Below are positions 1 to 8,822 of a stretch of DNA of 59,108 nucleotides, one piece after another. Numbering within the stretch: position 1 is the first letter of the stretch; every line of letters begins with the position of its first letter. Location of the stretch: positions 1 to 59,108 of the forward strand of contig JAPKCS010000009.1 of the NCBI GenBank assembly GCA_028822845.1, in the 5' to 3' direction. The notes under the pieces were generated by a model that saw nothing but the letters and a program-made list of their open reading frames with translations, was not told the origin of the DNA and searched no databases. This stretch comes from Candidatus Poseidoniaceae archaeon (GTDB lineage Archaea; Thermoplasmatota; Poseidoniia; Poseidoniales; Poseidoniaceae). Both the position numbers and the translations under genes were made by a program.

Positions 1-651
1 TTCTTCATCTGCTGATTCTTCTTCATCTGTCGATTCTTCTTCATCCTCAAGTTCTTCCGTTTCTGATTCATCCTCATCGATTGAATCTTCAACGTCGTCC
101 TCTGCGGTGGATTCACTCTCTTCTGTATCGGATTCTTCATCTCCCTCTTCGGGAGAATCTTCGGAGCTGGATGAGGCCTCATCTTCTGTTGGCAAAGCCT
201 CGCCGGTAATGGTCGCATGCAGTTCGCCCAAGTCAATTCGGCCGTCACCATCCGCATCGATGGTTTCGATGAGGCGTTCAACCTGTGAGGGTGGAAGATC
301 AGCGAGATTAAGACTGAGTAAACCAGTTTTTAATTCCGTTGAATCGATTTGCCCATCGCCATCTGTGTCGAATTTTTTGAACAGCATAGGAATCGTAATT
401 CCCGTCGTAGCAAGCCAATTACGCAGGACGTCAACAACGTCATCAGCGATGAAAACTGTACCGCAGTGGGAGCATTTGGTTGAATCAAGTGGGACCAGGC
501 CATGGCAAGATCCACATTCACCCAAGGCATCTTCTGATACACCAGAAAAGGAGATATCACATTCAGGGCATTGTTCAGAGTCGAGTGGAATAACGGCACG
601 ACATGCGCCACATTCACCCGTGGAAACATCTTCTGTCTTTTCTTCGGTCAT
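1..651 (-). CDS. Double zinc-ribbon, double EF-hand protein with acidic tail (partial)
   Basis: The frame opens at an ATG at 651 and runs off the window edge after 217 codons, so the C-terminus is missing. Two short zinc-ribbon-like modules are visible (Cys14/Cys17/Cys28/Cys31 and Cys46/Cys49/Cys60/Cys63). Two canonical EF-hand loops follow, DTDGDGQIDSTE (95-106) and DADGDGRIDLGE (132-143), each with Asp at positions 1, 3 and 5 and Glu at 12. From about residue 155 the protein becomes a nearly pure Glu/Asp/Ser low-complexity tail. There is no signal peptide, so a cytoplasmic Ca-binding or scaffolding role is inferred. The gene diverges from a DUF835 gene over 71 bases. The fold motifs are clear but the function is unknown; the tail could lead into a further domain or membrane anchor outside the window. 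Confidence 0.8.
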   Translation of the reverse strand, partial: MTEEKTEDVSTGECGACRAVIPLDSEQCPECDISFSGVSEDALGECGSCHGLVPLDSTKCSHCGTVFIADDVVDVLRNWLATTGITIPMLFKKFDTDGDGQIDSTELKTGLLSLNLADLPPSQVERLIETIDADGDGRIDLGELHATITGEALPTEDEASSSSEDSPEEGDEESDTEESESTAEDDVEDSIDEDESETEELEDEEESTDEEESADEE

Positions 652-682
652 GGGCACACCTATTCTTGCGACAACAACAACG

Positions 683-690
683 GATATAAT
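683..690. promoter_or_regulatory. Candidate shared TATA box of a divergent pair
   Basis: GATATAAT on plus reads ATTATATC on minus. Its centre is about 36 bases from both the minus start at 651 and the plus start at 723. An archaeal TATA box lies about 26 bases before the transcription start, so both genes would have leaders of about 10 nt. Inferred from spacing only. Confidence 0.4.
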
Positions 691-722
691 GATTCATAGT
701 CTTTCTATGTCTACCCGTACCA

Positions 723-1619
723 ATGGAGCGGTTGAATGTGGGGGTCAATGGGGGTAAAAATTTGGACAAAGGACAACTCTACTGTTGTGAAATTGATTCA
801 AATTTACCATTGCTCGAATGGATCGATCATGCGGTACAATCCTCCGACGACCATGTTGTGTTTTTCTCAAGGTTGCCACACCGAAGGCTGCTCGACCAAC
901 TTGACATCACCAAGGTCGAAACATATTGGCTGACCGATCGTATCGGTCAGGGCCACATTGCTCCGGACTTGGGTCAGGTGCATTCACTCATTTTAGCGCG
1001 AATCAAGAATCATCGAGGCCTGATTATTTTGGAAGGGTTGGAATGGCTCGTCGCATTGCACGGCGAGACAACTGTGCTAAACTTCATACGAAGTTTGAGG
1101 GATGATCTCCACAGGACCCAATGGTCCTTGTTGCTCCCAGTCAACCCCCTAGCATTCAATTCAATTTGGGTCGCAAGGTTACACAGGGAAGCTCCATTGA
1201 TGGAACTCTCCGGGCCAAGGACTGAATCGATCGAGTCGAGAACCTTCGACGAAGAACCTCATGAAGAGCCATTGCCCGACGATCGCGGATCCACAGAAGA
1301 GGGGCTCCCTCACCTTGTCATGTTGACTCGGCTGCCCGAAATAGGCTTCACGAAACACATTTTGCGAAAAAGAATTTTACAATGGAGGCGGATGGGTCTC
1401 GATGTTTCTGAAGTTGAACCTGCCCTCTATTTGGAAGATAGCGATGCTCATGCACTCTATTCGATTGTTGAAGAAAAGGTGCGTCGCGCTGTCGAATTAG
1501 AACGGCGGATTGAGGCTGTCAAATCAAATCTTAGTGCGAGTGAATTAACGACCTCTAAATTTCGAATCAGGCAACTCACTGGACTCGATCAGATCGAATC
1601 CATGATGTTCACCGATTAA
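723..1619 (+). CDS. DUF835 domain protein
   Basis: A 298-residue soluble protein. The pattern matches the archaeal DUF835 family: an N-terminal strand (GQLYCCEIDS), a segment resembling the family's isR-P stretch (FFSRLPHR), a YWLTDR segment, an acidic-hydrophobic LIILEGLEWLV strand, and a LLLPVNPLAF strand near residue 140, which together suggest a Rossmann-like core. In archaea DUF835 often accompanies sensory or signalling modules, but no biochemical function is established that I can name. The C-terminal 100 residues are charged and helical. The stop codon shares the palindrome TTAA with the hutH stop on the other strand. The ATG at 723 fits a short leader from the AT-rich element at 683-690. 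Confidence 0.7.
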   Translation: MERLNVGVNGGKNLDKGQLYCCEIDSNLPLLEWIDHAVQSSDDHVVFFSRLPHRRLLDQLDITKVETYWLTDRIGQGHIAPDLGQVHSLILARIKNHRGLIILEGLEWLVALHGETTVLNFIRSLRDDLHRTQWSLLLPVNPLAFNSIWVARLHREAPLMELSGPRTESIESRTFDEEPHEEPLPDDRGSTEEGLPHLVMLTRLPEIGFTKHILRKRILQWRRMGLDVSEVEPALYLEDSDAHALYSIVEEKVRRAVELERRIEAVKSNLSASELTTSKFRIRQLTGLDQIESMMFTD

Positions 1620-3166
1620 CGGGGTATTCGGCCCAATTCGGCCTCAATACGCGCCAACCAAGCCCCGTCAGAGAGTTCTTCAGCAATGTCAATCAATTCT
1701 TTGCTTGTACTTCGGTCACCATCGAGTGGTTTGGCAATGGTACGCACCCGTTGCTTAAGTGCGAGGACATATGGAGCAGGTTGTATCGATTCAAATTCCA
1801 ATGCCTCACAGGCTACAAGCAATTCACAAGCAAGCACTTCAGACAGCCTTTGTGTTGCTTCAAGGAGGTTCCATGCGGCAGTAGCACCCATGCTAACATG
1901 GTCTTCTTGGCCAGCCGATGTTGTGGTCGAGAATGCTGCGCGTGGCGTTGCATGACCGTGCAATTCTGCCAATGAGGCCCCAGCGACGTATTGAACGATC
2001 ATCAATCCAGATTCAAGTCCTGAATTGCGGGCCAAAAAGGGTGGCAACTCACTGCGCGCTGGGTCGAGCATTTGGTCAATTCTTCGTTCAGAAATAGAAC
2101 CGATTTCAAACAAAGCTGCAGACATCGCATCTGCCGCTAGAGCAATCACTTCGCCGTGGAAATTCCCTTGGGATATGACTTCGTGAGGACCAGGATTTTT
2201 CGGATCAGGGAATATAAGTGGGTTATCAGTGGCGCTGTTTAATTCAATCTCCAATGTCTCCAACATAGAGTTGTAGCGTTGGAGGACTGCTCCGTGGACC
2301 TGCGGCGCACATCTGAAAGAATAAGCATCCTGGACTCGGTCGCAGTCGGAATGAGATTCAACAATTGGAGAATCTTGCATTATTGTTCGGATTCGTTGTG
2401 CGACTAAATTCTGACCAGGGTGGGGGCGGGCATCATGGACCCTAGGGTCCGAAGGTTTGACGCTTGCTTTACGAGCCTCCATGGATGTGCACAAAATCAA
2501 ATCAGCGAGAGGGAGCAAGGCGCTTAAACGACGTTCGGCCAAGGTCATGAAAGCCAACATTTGACTGGTCCCATTGATGAGGGACAATCCATCTTTAGCA
2601 CGAAGTTTGATGCCAATTAAACCATGATGTATCAGCGCTTCATGCGTTGGGACAGGTTGATTTTTGTCGTCTAAAACCATACCTTCGCCAAGCAATGCGA
2701 GTGCCATGTGAGAGAGTGGAGCAAGATCTCCACTGGCTCCGAGGCTCCCAATTCTGGGCACATAGGGGATAATATCCTTGTTGAGGAAACACAACAGTTG
2801 CTCGAGAACATCGGGGTGGACGCCTGAATGGCCTTTGACAAGTGAATTGATTCGAACCGCCATCATTGCCCGAACAGAGGACCGAGACATAGCATCGCCT
2901 AATCCCGTTGCATGAGACCTGACTAGATTTGTTTGAAGTTGGGCCAAATCGTTCGGAGAAATCCGTTGGTGGACAAGAGCACCAAATCCGGTGTTGATGC
3001 CGTACACTGTTTCACCCCTCGAGAGGATGCCATCGACGACGTTCCGCGCTGTGTGGACTTTATGCCATGCATCTTCAGAGATGTTGACATCTGCATTATT
3101 TGTCGCGATGCGTTCAACTTCAGCTGGCGTAAGAGTGGTACCGTCAAAGGAAACTGTGGGTCGCAT
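1616..3166 (-). CDS. hutH: Histidine ammonia-lyase
   Basis: HutH removes ammonia from L-histidine to give urocanate, the first step of histidine degradation; it is cytoplasmic and tetrameric in the family. The 516 residues match the usual length. The Ala144-Ser145-Gly146 triad in GASGDLAPLSH cyclises to the MIO electrophile. Other family signatures are YGINTGFGAL (with the catalytic-position Tyr55), QDAYSFRC, NSATDNPL and the QEDHVSMG segment near the C-terminus. The ATG at 3166 overlaps the last base of the hutU stop (TAATG), so the two are translationally coupled and hutH is the distal gene of the minus-strand run. Phenylalanine or tyrosine ammonia-lyase is less likely given the hutU neighbour. 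Confidence 0.96.
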   Translation of the reverse strand: MRPTVSFDGTTLTPAEVERIATNNADVNISEDAWHKVHTARNVVDGILSRGETVYGINTGFGALVHQRISPNDLAQLQTNLVRSHATGLGDAMSRSSVRAMMAVRINSLVKGHSGVHPDVLEQLLCFLNKDIIPYVPRIGSLGASGDLAPLSHMALALLGEGMVLDDKNQPVPTHEALIHHGLIGIKLRAKDGLSLINGTSQMLAFMTLAERRLSALLPLADLILCTSMEARKASVKPSDPRVHDARPHPGQNLVAQRIRTIMQDSPIVESHSDCDRVQDAYSFRCAPQVHGAVLQRYNSMLETLEIELNSATDNPLIFPDPKNPGPHEVISQGNFHGEVIALAADAMSAALFEIGSISERRIDQMLDPARSELPPFLARNSGLESGLMIVQYVAGASLAELHGHATPRAAFSTTTSAGQEDHVSMGATAAWNLLEATQRLSEVLACELLVACEALEFESIQPAPYVLALKQRVRTIAKPLDGDRSTSKELIDIAEELSDGAWLARIEAELGRIPR

Positions 3167-5235
3167 TATTGATCACCTTGTGGGAAAGCAGAATTAATTG
3201 TCTCATCGGTTGCAGAGAAGGGAAGTGTGACGCTTAGCCGTGGTTCAGCCTCCATGGCCCTTTTAATGGCAAAATTGGCACCGGAATTGCGCGCCCATGC
3301 CCTTCGAGCCACACCGTTGTTTACATCCCAGTGGAGCATCGATTGCAAGCGTTGCTCACAATCATCACTACCATCGAGAAGCATACCAAAGCCACCGTTG
3401 ATGACTTGGCCCCAACCAACACCACCACCGTTGTGGAGGCTCACCCAGGTTGCACCACGGAACGAATCACCAACAAAGTTCTGAACCGCCATGTCGGCGG
3501 TCCAGATTGACCCATCCCGAATGTTAGCAGTTTCACGGTAAGGACTGTCTGTTCCTGAAACATCATGATGGTCCCGGCCGAGAACGATTGGTCCAGAGAG
3601 TTCCCCCGACCCGATCGCCTTGTTCATCGCTGAAGCAATTTTCCGGCGGCCTTCATCGTCAGCATAGAGAATACGTGCCTGTGACCCGACAACCATTTCA
3701 TTCTGACCTGCTTCTTTGATCCAACGAATGTTGTCCTTCATCTGTTGTCGGATTTCAATTGGAGAAGTATCCATCATTCCTTCGAGGACTTCCATAGCAA
3801 TCCTGTCAGTGATTTCTAAGTCCTTCGGGTCACCAGAGGCACATACCCATCGGTAAGGCCCAAATCCATAATCAAAACACATGGGTCCCATGATGTCTTC
3901 AACATAACTTGGGTATCGGAATGAACCATCCTCCTTGAGGACATCAGCACCCGCTTTGCTTGCTTCCAACAAAAAGGCATTGCCATAATCCCAGAAATAC
4001 ATACCGTTCGAAGACATGCTGTTGATGGCATTGGCATGACGCTTCAGAGTTGAACGCACCTCATCTGCGAACCGTTCTGGTTCCTCTGAGAGCATTGTTG
4101 CGGCTTCTTCGTATTCGTATCCGGCAGGGAAATAGCCGCCCTGATATGGATTGTGAAGGCTTGTTTGATCAGAACCCATATCGACGCGGACGTCACGCTC
4201 GACCAAGCGCTCCCACAAATCAACAATGTTCCCTATGAAACCAATTGATATGGCAATTTTTCCTTCTGCACAATTGACCATTCGATCAATGGCTACATCA
4301 ACTGAGTCCGTGACCTCGCTTAACCAACCTTGTTTGTGGCGCTTATGGGCTGCGTGTGCGTTTGATTCAGCGACAATGCATGAAGCCCCAGCGATCACAG
4401 CAGCTTTGGCTTGAGCACCGGACATGCCACCAAGCCCAGAGGTGACAAACGTCACCCCGCCAAGCCCTACATCACCGGATAAGCCCAAATGATTTCGAGC
4501 GGCGTTTAGCAAGGTAATGGTTGTCCCGTGAACAATACCTTGTGGCCCGATGTACATGTATGAGCCTGCGGTCATCTGACCGTATTGGGTGACGCCAAGG
4601 GCATTGAGCCGTTCGTAGTTGTCGGGAGTCGATTCACTTGGAATCATCATTCCGTTGGTCACGACGACACGCGGTGCATGGGAGTTGGAAGGGAAGAGAC
4701 CCATTGGGTGACCTGAATACATGACCAAAGTTTGTTCATCATCCATCTTGGAAAGGTAGTGCATGGTGAGACGGTACTGTGCCCAGTTTTGGAACACTGA
4801 ACCATTTCCACCGTACGTGATCAGTTCATGCGGAAATTGAGCGACAGCGGGATCGAGGTTGTTTTGAATCATCAGCATGACCGATGCAGCATGTTTGCTC
4901 TTTGCCGGATAGGCATCGATGGGGTGGGCTTTCATGTCATACTCTGTTGGCCGATAACGCCACATGATGATCCGGCCAAATGAGTTCAATTCCTCGGCGA
5001 ATTCGGGCGCCAATATCGAATGCTGCGTTGTGGGGAAATATCTCAATGCATTACGCAAAGCCAATTTCTTTTCCCCTGGTGTTAAAATTTGTCTCCTTTT
5101 AGGTGCGTGATCGACGCTGTCATCAATGCCTGGATGTGGAGGGATGGCGGATGGGATTCCTTCGCCGAGGTATGCCCTGAGCCCATTGTATTCATCCCCC
5201 ATGAACAAACGAACCCACGCCCCACCCTTGAGCAT
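3166..5235 (-). CDS. hutU: Urocanate hydratase (long, animal-type)
   Basis: Urocanase adds water to urocanate to give 4-imidazolone-5-propionate using NAD+ as an electrophilic cofactor. Conserved stretches include TYGGNGSVFQNWAQ, YSGHPMGLFPS, YIGPQGIVHGT, VTSGLGGMSGAQAKAAV, MGSDQTSLHNPYQGGY, FWDYGNAFLLEASKAG, FGPYRWVCASGDP, RDHHDVSGTDSP and LHNGGGVGWG. At 689 residues it is about 130 longer than the usual bacterial enzyme (about 555) and follows the layout of animal UROC1, including a leader before KLALRNALRYFP. The ATG at 5235 has no clear Shine-Dalgarno; an in-frame ATG at 5202 is an alternative. The gene sits 15 bases after the MFS gene and is fused by overlap to hutH. Confidence 0.96.
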   Translation of the reverse strand: MLKGGAWVRLFMGDEYNGLRAYLGEGIPSAIPPHPGIDDSVDHAPKRRQILTPGEKKLALRNALRYFPTTQHSILAPEFAEELNSFGRIIMWRYRPTEYDMKAHPIDAYPAKSKHAASVMLMIQNNLDPAVAQFPHELITYGGNGSVFQNWAQYRLTMHYLSKMDDEQTLVMYSGHPMGLFPSNSHAPRVVVTNGMMIPSESTPDNYERLNALGVTQYGQMTAGSYMYIGPQGIVHGTTITLLNAARNHLGLSGDVGLGGVTFVTSGLGGMSGAQAKAAVIAGASCIVAESNAHAAHKRHKQGWLSEVTDSVDVAIDRMVNCAEGKIAISIGFIGNIVDLWERLVERDVRVDMGSDQTSLHNPYQGGYFPAGYEYEEAATMLSEEPERFADEVRSTLKRHANAINSMSSNGMYFWDYGNAFLLEASKAGADVLKEDGSFRYPSYVEDIMGPMCFDYGFGPYRWVCASGDPKDLEITDRIAMEVLEGMMDTSPIEIRQQMKDNIRWIKEAGQNEMVVGSQARILYADDEGRRKIASAMNKAIGSGELSGPIVLGRDHHDVSGTDSPYRETANIRDGSIWTADMAVQNFVGDSFRGATWVSLHNGGGVGWGQVINGGFGMLLDGSDDCEQRLQSMLHWDVNNGVARRAWARNSGANFAIKRAMEAEPRLSVTLPFSATDETINSAFPQGDQ

Positions 5236-5250
5236 TCGTATTGTCGCACG

Positions 5251-6492
5251 TCAGACTGATGCTTCTTCTGCCCGCCACAGCGTAAAGAACGCACCTGAAA
5301 TCATCATGATCACAGCGAATATCAAAAATCCATCTTGTAGGCTAAAATAATCGTGTTCCAAAAGATAACCCGCTCCTGCGCTAGAGATTGAAAACGACAA
5401 TGACATCAACAACATATCCATTGAAAACACCCTACCGCGAACTTCATCTTCAACCCATTTTTGAGTTAGAATGGTCGAAAGAACCCAATTCGCCCCTGAT
5501 GCGGCGTGAGCTAACATCACCAAAGCCATGGTGAGGTAGAGACTCGTTCCTAAGGTCAACCCCACGAGGAAGTAAAACGCACCAGAAATCATAACCAAAA
5601 TACCGACAAGCATTGGCCATTTGTCTTCATCTTTCAAGAATGTACGCGCTGCTATTGGGCCCACGCCTGTGCCAACACCCCGTGCGAAAAAGAAGACACC
5701 GAACCCGAGCGCCATGGTCAAACCATCAACGTCGGACCCAGCAACAACGAGGAACACTCCAGCGAGACCTCCTCCCGCAATATTCCATGAGGATTTTGCG
5801 AAGACAATTCGTTGCAATCGTTTCTCGCCAGAAATACGAGCCCAACCTTTGCGTATGTTGCTGATGGCGGTTGAAAAGAGCGGCCCTTTCATGTCATCAT
5901 CGATCTTCTGTGGAATCGACACCTTTCGGAGTAAGAAGGCACCGAAGACGAATGTTGCTCCATCAATGATGAACGCTGCATCTGTTCCGAAGAAGTTGAC
6001 GACAATACCGCCCATCATTGCGCCAATGCACAACGCAGTGGACCAACTTGCTGCATCCAGAGCATTGGCTGTGGCAAGGTGTTCAGGTGGGACGATGTTT
6101 GGTAAAGCTGCGCGTTCTGCTGTGACATACATTCCATGCATGACCATCATGACCCCTGTTAGAATATAGATCCAAACAATGTCTTCTGGCCCTTGGATAA
6201 AGAGGAAACTAAGCGCCAACCCTGCTTGCACTATGTTTGTCCACACAAGAATACGTTTTCTGTTGATTCGGTCTGCAAGAAGACCACCGAATGGTTGGAA
6301 TGCAGCAAAACAGAGCATCCGCATCGTAAACAGTAAACCAAGGTAAAATTCCGAATCCGTGTATTCGAAAATTATTAAGAAAAGCGCGATGGTGTTGAAC
6401 CACTCACCGAGCATGGAAATAACCGAAGCAGACCACAGCCGCCGGAAGGCGTGGTTTGTTCGAATCAATTCGATGTACCCTATTTGACTCAT
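5251..6492 (-). CDS. MFS transporter (EntS/MFS_3-like)
   Basis: A 413-residue integral membrane protein with about 12 hydrophobic segments in two halves. Hallmarks of the major facilitator superfamily are visible after TM2 (PFGGLLADRINRKRIL, the motif A region), and the FRRLWSASVISMLGEWFN start resembles the EntS/MFS_3 exporter group. The start codon overlaps the stop of the upstream molybdo-oxidoreductase (ATGA), and hutU follows 15 bases later, so it is co-transcribed with histidine-degradation genes. Exporters predominate in this subfamily, but transport of histidine, urocanate or a related compound cannot be read from sequence. The substrate is unknown. Confidence 0.87.
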   Translation of the reverse strand: MSQIGYIELIRTNHAFRRLWSASVISMLGEWFNTIALFLIIFEYTDSEFYLGLLFTMRMLCFAAFQPFGGLLADRINRKRILVWTNIVQAGLALSFLFIQGPEDIVWIYILTGVMMVMHGMYVTAERAALPNIVPPEHLATANALDAASWSTALCIGAMMGGIVVNFFGTDAAFIIDGATFVFGAFLLRKVSIPQKIDDDMKGPLFSTAISNIRKGWARISGEKRLQRIVFAKSSWNIAGGGLAGVFLVVAGSDVDGLTMALGFGVFFFARGVGTGVGPIAARTFLKDEDKWPMLVGILVMISGAFYFLVGLTLGTSLYLTMALVMLAHAASGANWVLSTILTQKWVEDEVRGRVFSMDMLLMSLSFSISSAGAGYLLEHDYFSLQDGFLIFAVIMMISGAFFTLWRAEEASV

Positions 6493-8786
6493 TTCTCATC
6501 GCCCCCCCTCGCCTTTTCGGAGGAGCTTGTTACTGAAACGACGATCCATTTCGAAGTAGGTGTGTTGGAAACAGCAGCGGTTGAATCAAGCGGTACGAGG
6601 CTGTTCGCTTCTGGGAAATACGTAGCAATGTTTCCTTTTGGGATGTCGTATGCAACCAATTGCCAACCAACTGAAGAGCGGTCGACACCTTTGAAATGGC
6701 TCGTCAAGTCCACATTCTGGCGGTTTTTCCAACCACGGTCCGCCATGTCCTGTGCGTTCATCAGAACCACACGACGGTTGCCGTGTATGCCGCGGTATCG
6801 GTCATGTACATCGTAAATTGTGGTGTTGTACTGGTCGTGGGAACGGAGCGTCATCATGACATAGCAATCGGATGGGATCGAGACATCAGGTAAGTCATGG
6901 GCAGTAAAGTGGGCTTTTCCATCAGGTGTGGAGAATGATCTTGAATCCCGTGGAGGGTTTGGGAGTTCAAAGCCATTCGTTTGGCGAACTCGCTTATTGT
7001 AGTCGTCAAACCCGGCCAGGCTGTTTTGCATGAGATCGCGTATATGATCATAATTCGAAGTCAGGCTTTTCCAATCAAGGGGCTTTTTGCCAAGGGTCCC
7101 TTCCGCCAAACGGCCAACGATATCCGGTTCACTGAGCAGGTGTGGTGAAGCCGGGACTAAACCGCCTGTCGAACGGTGGACGATGCCCATTGAGTTCTCA
7201 ACAGTCACGAATTGAGGGCCTTCTGACTGTTCATCGAGTTCTGTGCGTCCGAGGCACGGGAGAATGAATGCTGTTTCGCCAGTGATGAGGTGTGAACGAT
7301 TGAGTTTGGTAGAAACCTGCACCGTCATTGGGATGCGGGTCATACCTTCAGCTGTGGCGTTCGTATCCGGTGTGGCTGAATGGAAATTCCCACCCATGCA
7401 AAAGAAAACACCGACTTTTCCGTCAATCATTGCCCGGATGGCATTGACGACATCGTATCCGTGGTGACGCGGCATTGGGAATCCGAGTCCAGTCTCCATT
7501 TGATCGAGGAAGGATTCGCTTGGAGCCTCCCAGATACCAACGGTCCGGTCACCTTGAACGTTGGAATGACCACGCACGGGGCAGAAGCCTGCACCTTTTC
7601 GGCCGACATGTCCGCCCATGAGGAGTAAGTTGACAATTTCTTGAATCACCGCTACGCCGTTTGGTTGTTGAGTCAGGCCCATGGCCCAACATGCGATGGT
7701 GGCTTTGGATTTGGCAAGCAACGACCCAATGGTGACAATGGTCGTTTGATCAATACCAGAATCCCTTGTGATATCAGCCCATGATGTGGCTCTGGCTGCT
7801 GAACACATTGCAAGGTAACCTTTGGTCGATTCATTGATGAATTCGTTGTCAATGCCTCCGACCTCGAGATGAGTTTTGATGAACCCTTTAACCAATGCTG
7901 CATCACCTCCAATTTTCACTTGTAAGTGGTGATCAGATAGTTGGGTTGTTTTGAAATTTAATTTCATGTAATCTTGTGGATGTTTGAACCGTTCCAAGCC
8001 CGCTTCTGGCAATGGGTTGACGTGAATGATGGTCGAACCGTTGTGTTTTGCATCCCTCAGAGCAGTAAGCATTCTCGGATGGTTTGTGCCGGGATTCTGA
8101 CCGATTACTAGGATCACGTCTGCATGGTTAAAGTCATCCAAGCGGGTTGTGCCCTTTCCGATGCCAATGGTTTGACCGAGACCTTTTCCGCTTGATTCGT
8201 GGCACATGTTGGAACAATCTGGCATGTTGTTGGTCCCGAGGGCGCGAATGAAGGCTTGGTAGAGGAACGCAGCTTCATTGGATGTCCTACCTGAGGTATA
8301 GAACACTGCTTCTTCGGGGGTGTCGAGTTCTTTGATGGCGGTAGTAATACGATCAAACGCTGAATCCCAGGATATTTCCGAGTAATGCGTCGCTCCGGGT
8401 TCAAGGACCATCGGATGAGCGATACGCCCCTGTTTATTGAGCCAATGATCGCTCTTTTGGGATAATTCGGCAACACTGTACTGTTTGAAAAATTTCGGAT
8501 TTACATTGGCCTTCATTGCTTCATCAGCAACCGCCTTTGCGCCGTTCTCACAGAATTCGAACGAAGTTCTGTGTTCTGGATCTGGCCACGCACACCCTGG
8601 GCAATCGAAACCAGCCTTCTGGTTCACCATGGTCAACGTACGGACCGTTTTCACAAGACCCATTTTTTTGAGACCGTGCTTCATTGAAGACAAGGCAGCC
8701 GGTATTCCTGCAGCCGATTTCTTAGGTTTCGAGAGTCGAAGTTTGAGGTTATCCACGGGTGTTTCCGGTGAAAGATGGTCCCTCAT
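6489..8786 (-). CDS. YdeP-type molybdopterin oxidoreductase (formate dehydrogenase alpha-like)
   Basis: A 765-residue soluble protein of the FdhF-like/YdeP family of bis-molybdopterin guanine dinucleotide enzymes. The N-terminal region has family features (GIPAALSSMKHGLKKMG, then GFDCPGCAWPDP and EFCENGAKAV, Cys residues that could hold an Fe-S cluster). The central region carries the molybdopterin signatures YTSGRTSNEAAFLYQAF, NMCHESSG, VIGQNPGTNHPR and GHSNVQGDRTVG; a dinucleotide-binding C-terminal domain follows. Substrates of YdeP proteins are poorly defined and formate is only one possibility. The ATG at 8786 is preferred over a TTG at 8792. fdhD, whose product sulfurates the Mo cofactor, lies immediately upstream; the MFS gene overlaps the stop codon. 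Confidence 0.88.
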   Translation of the reverse strand: MRDHLSPETPVDNLKLRLSKPKKSAAGIPAALSSMKHGLKKMGLVKTVRTLTMVNQKAGFDCPGCAWPDPEHRTSFEFCENGAKAVADEAMKANVNPKFFKQYSVAELSQKSDHWLNKQGRIAHPMVLEPGATHYSEISWDSAFDRITTAIKELDTPEEAVFYTSGRTSNEAAFLYQAFIRALGTNNMPDCSNMCHESSGKGLGQTIGIGKGTTRLDDFNHADVILVIGQNPGTNHPRMLTALRDAKHNGSTIIHVNPLPEAGLERFKHPQDYMKLNFKTTQLSDHHLQVKIGGDAALVKGFIKTHLEVGGIDNEFINESTKGYLAMCSAARATSWADITRDSGIDQTTIVTIGSLLAKSKATIACWAMGLTQQPNGVAVIQEIVNLLLMGGHVGRKGAGFCPVRGHSNVQGDRTVGIWEAPSESFLDQMETGLGFPMPRHHGYDVVNAIRAMIDGKVGVFFCMGGNFHSATPDTNATAEGMTRIPMTVQVSTKLNRSHLITGETAFILPCLGRTELDEQSEGPQFVTVENSMGIVHRSTGGLVPASPHLLSEPDIVGRLAEGTLGKKPLDWKSLTSNYDHIRDLMQNSLAGFDDYNKRVRQTNGFELPNPPRDSRSFSTPDGKAHFTAHDLPDVSIPSDCYVMMTLRSHDQYNTTIYDVHDRYRGIHGNRRVVLMNAQDMADRGWKNRQNVDLTSHFKGVDRSSVGWQLVAYDIPKGNIATYFPEANSLVPLDSTAAVSNTPTSKWIVVSVTSSSEKARGGDEK

Positions 8787-8822
8787 ATCCAAGCCTCAAC
8801 CCTAACGGGCCGCAGTGGGTTC

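Noticed and set aside
107-757. Ser-rich 216-residue plus-strand reading frame
   Set aside because: Antisense shadow of the Glu/Asp/Ser-rich EF-hand protein; its composition is explained by the complementary GAA/GAT/TCA codons.
5621-6169. 182-residue plus-strand frame inside the MFS gene
   Set aside because: Antisense to a clear membrane transporter; no ribosome site and no recognisable domain.
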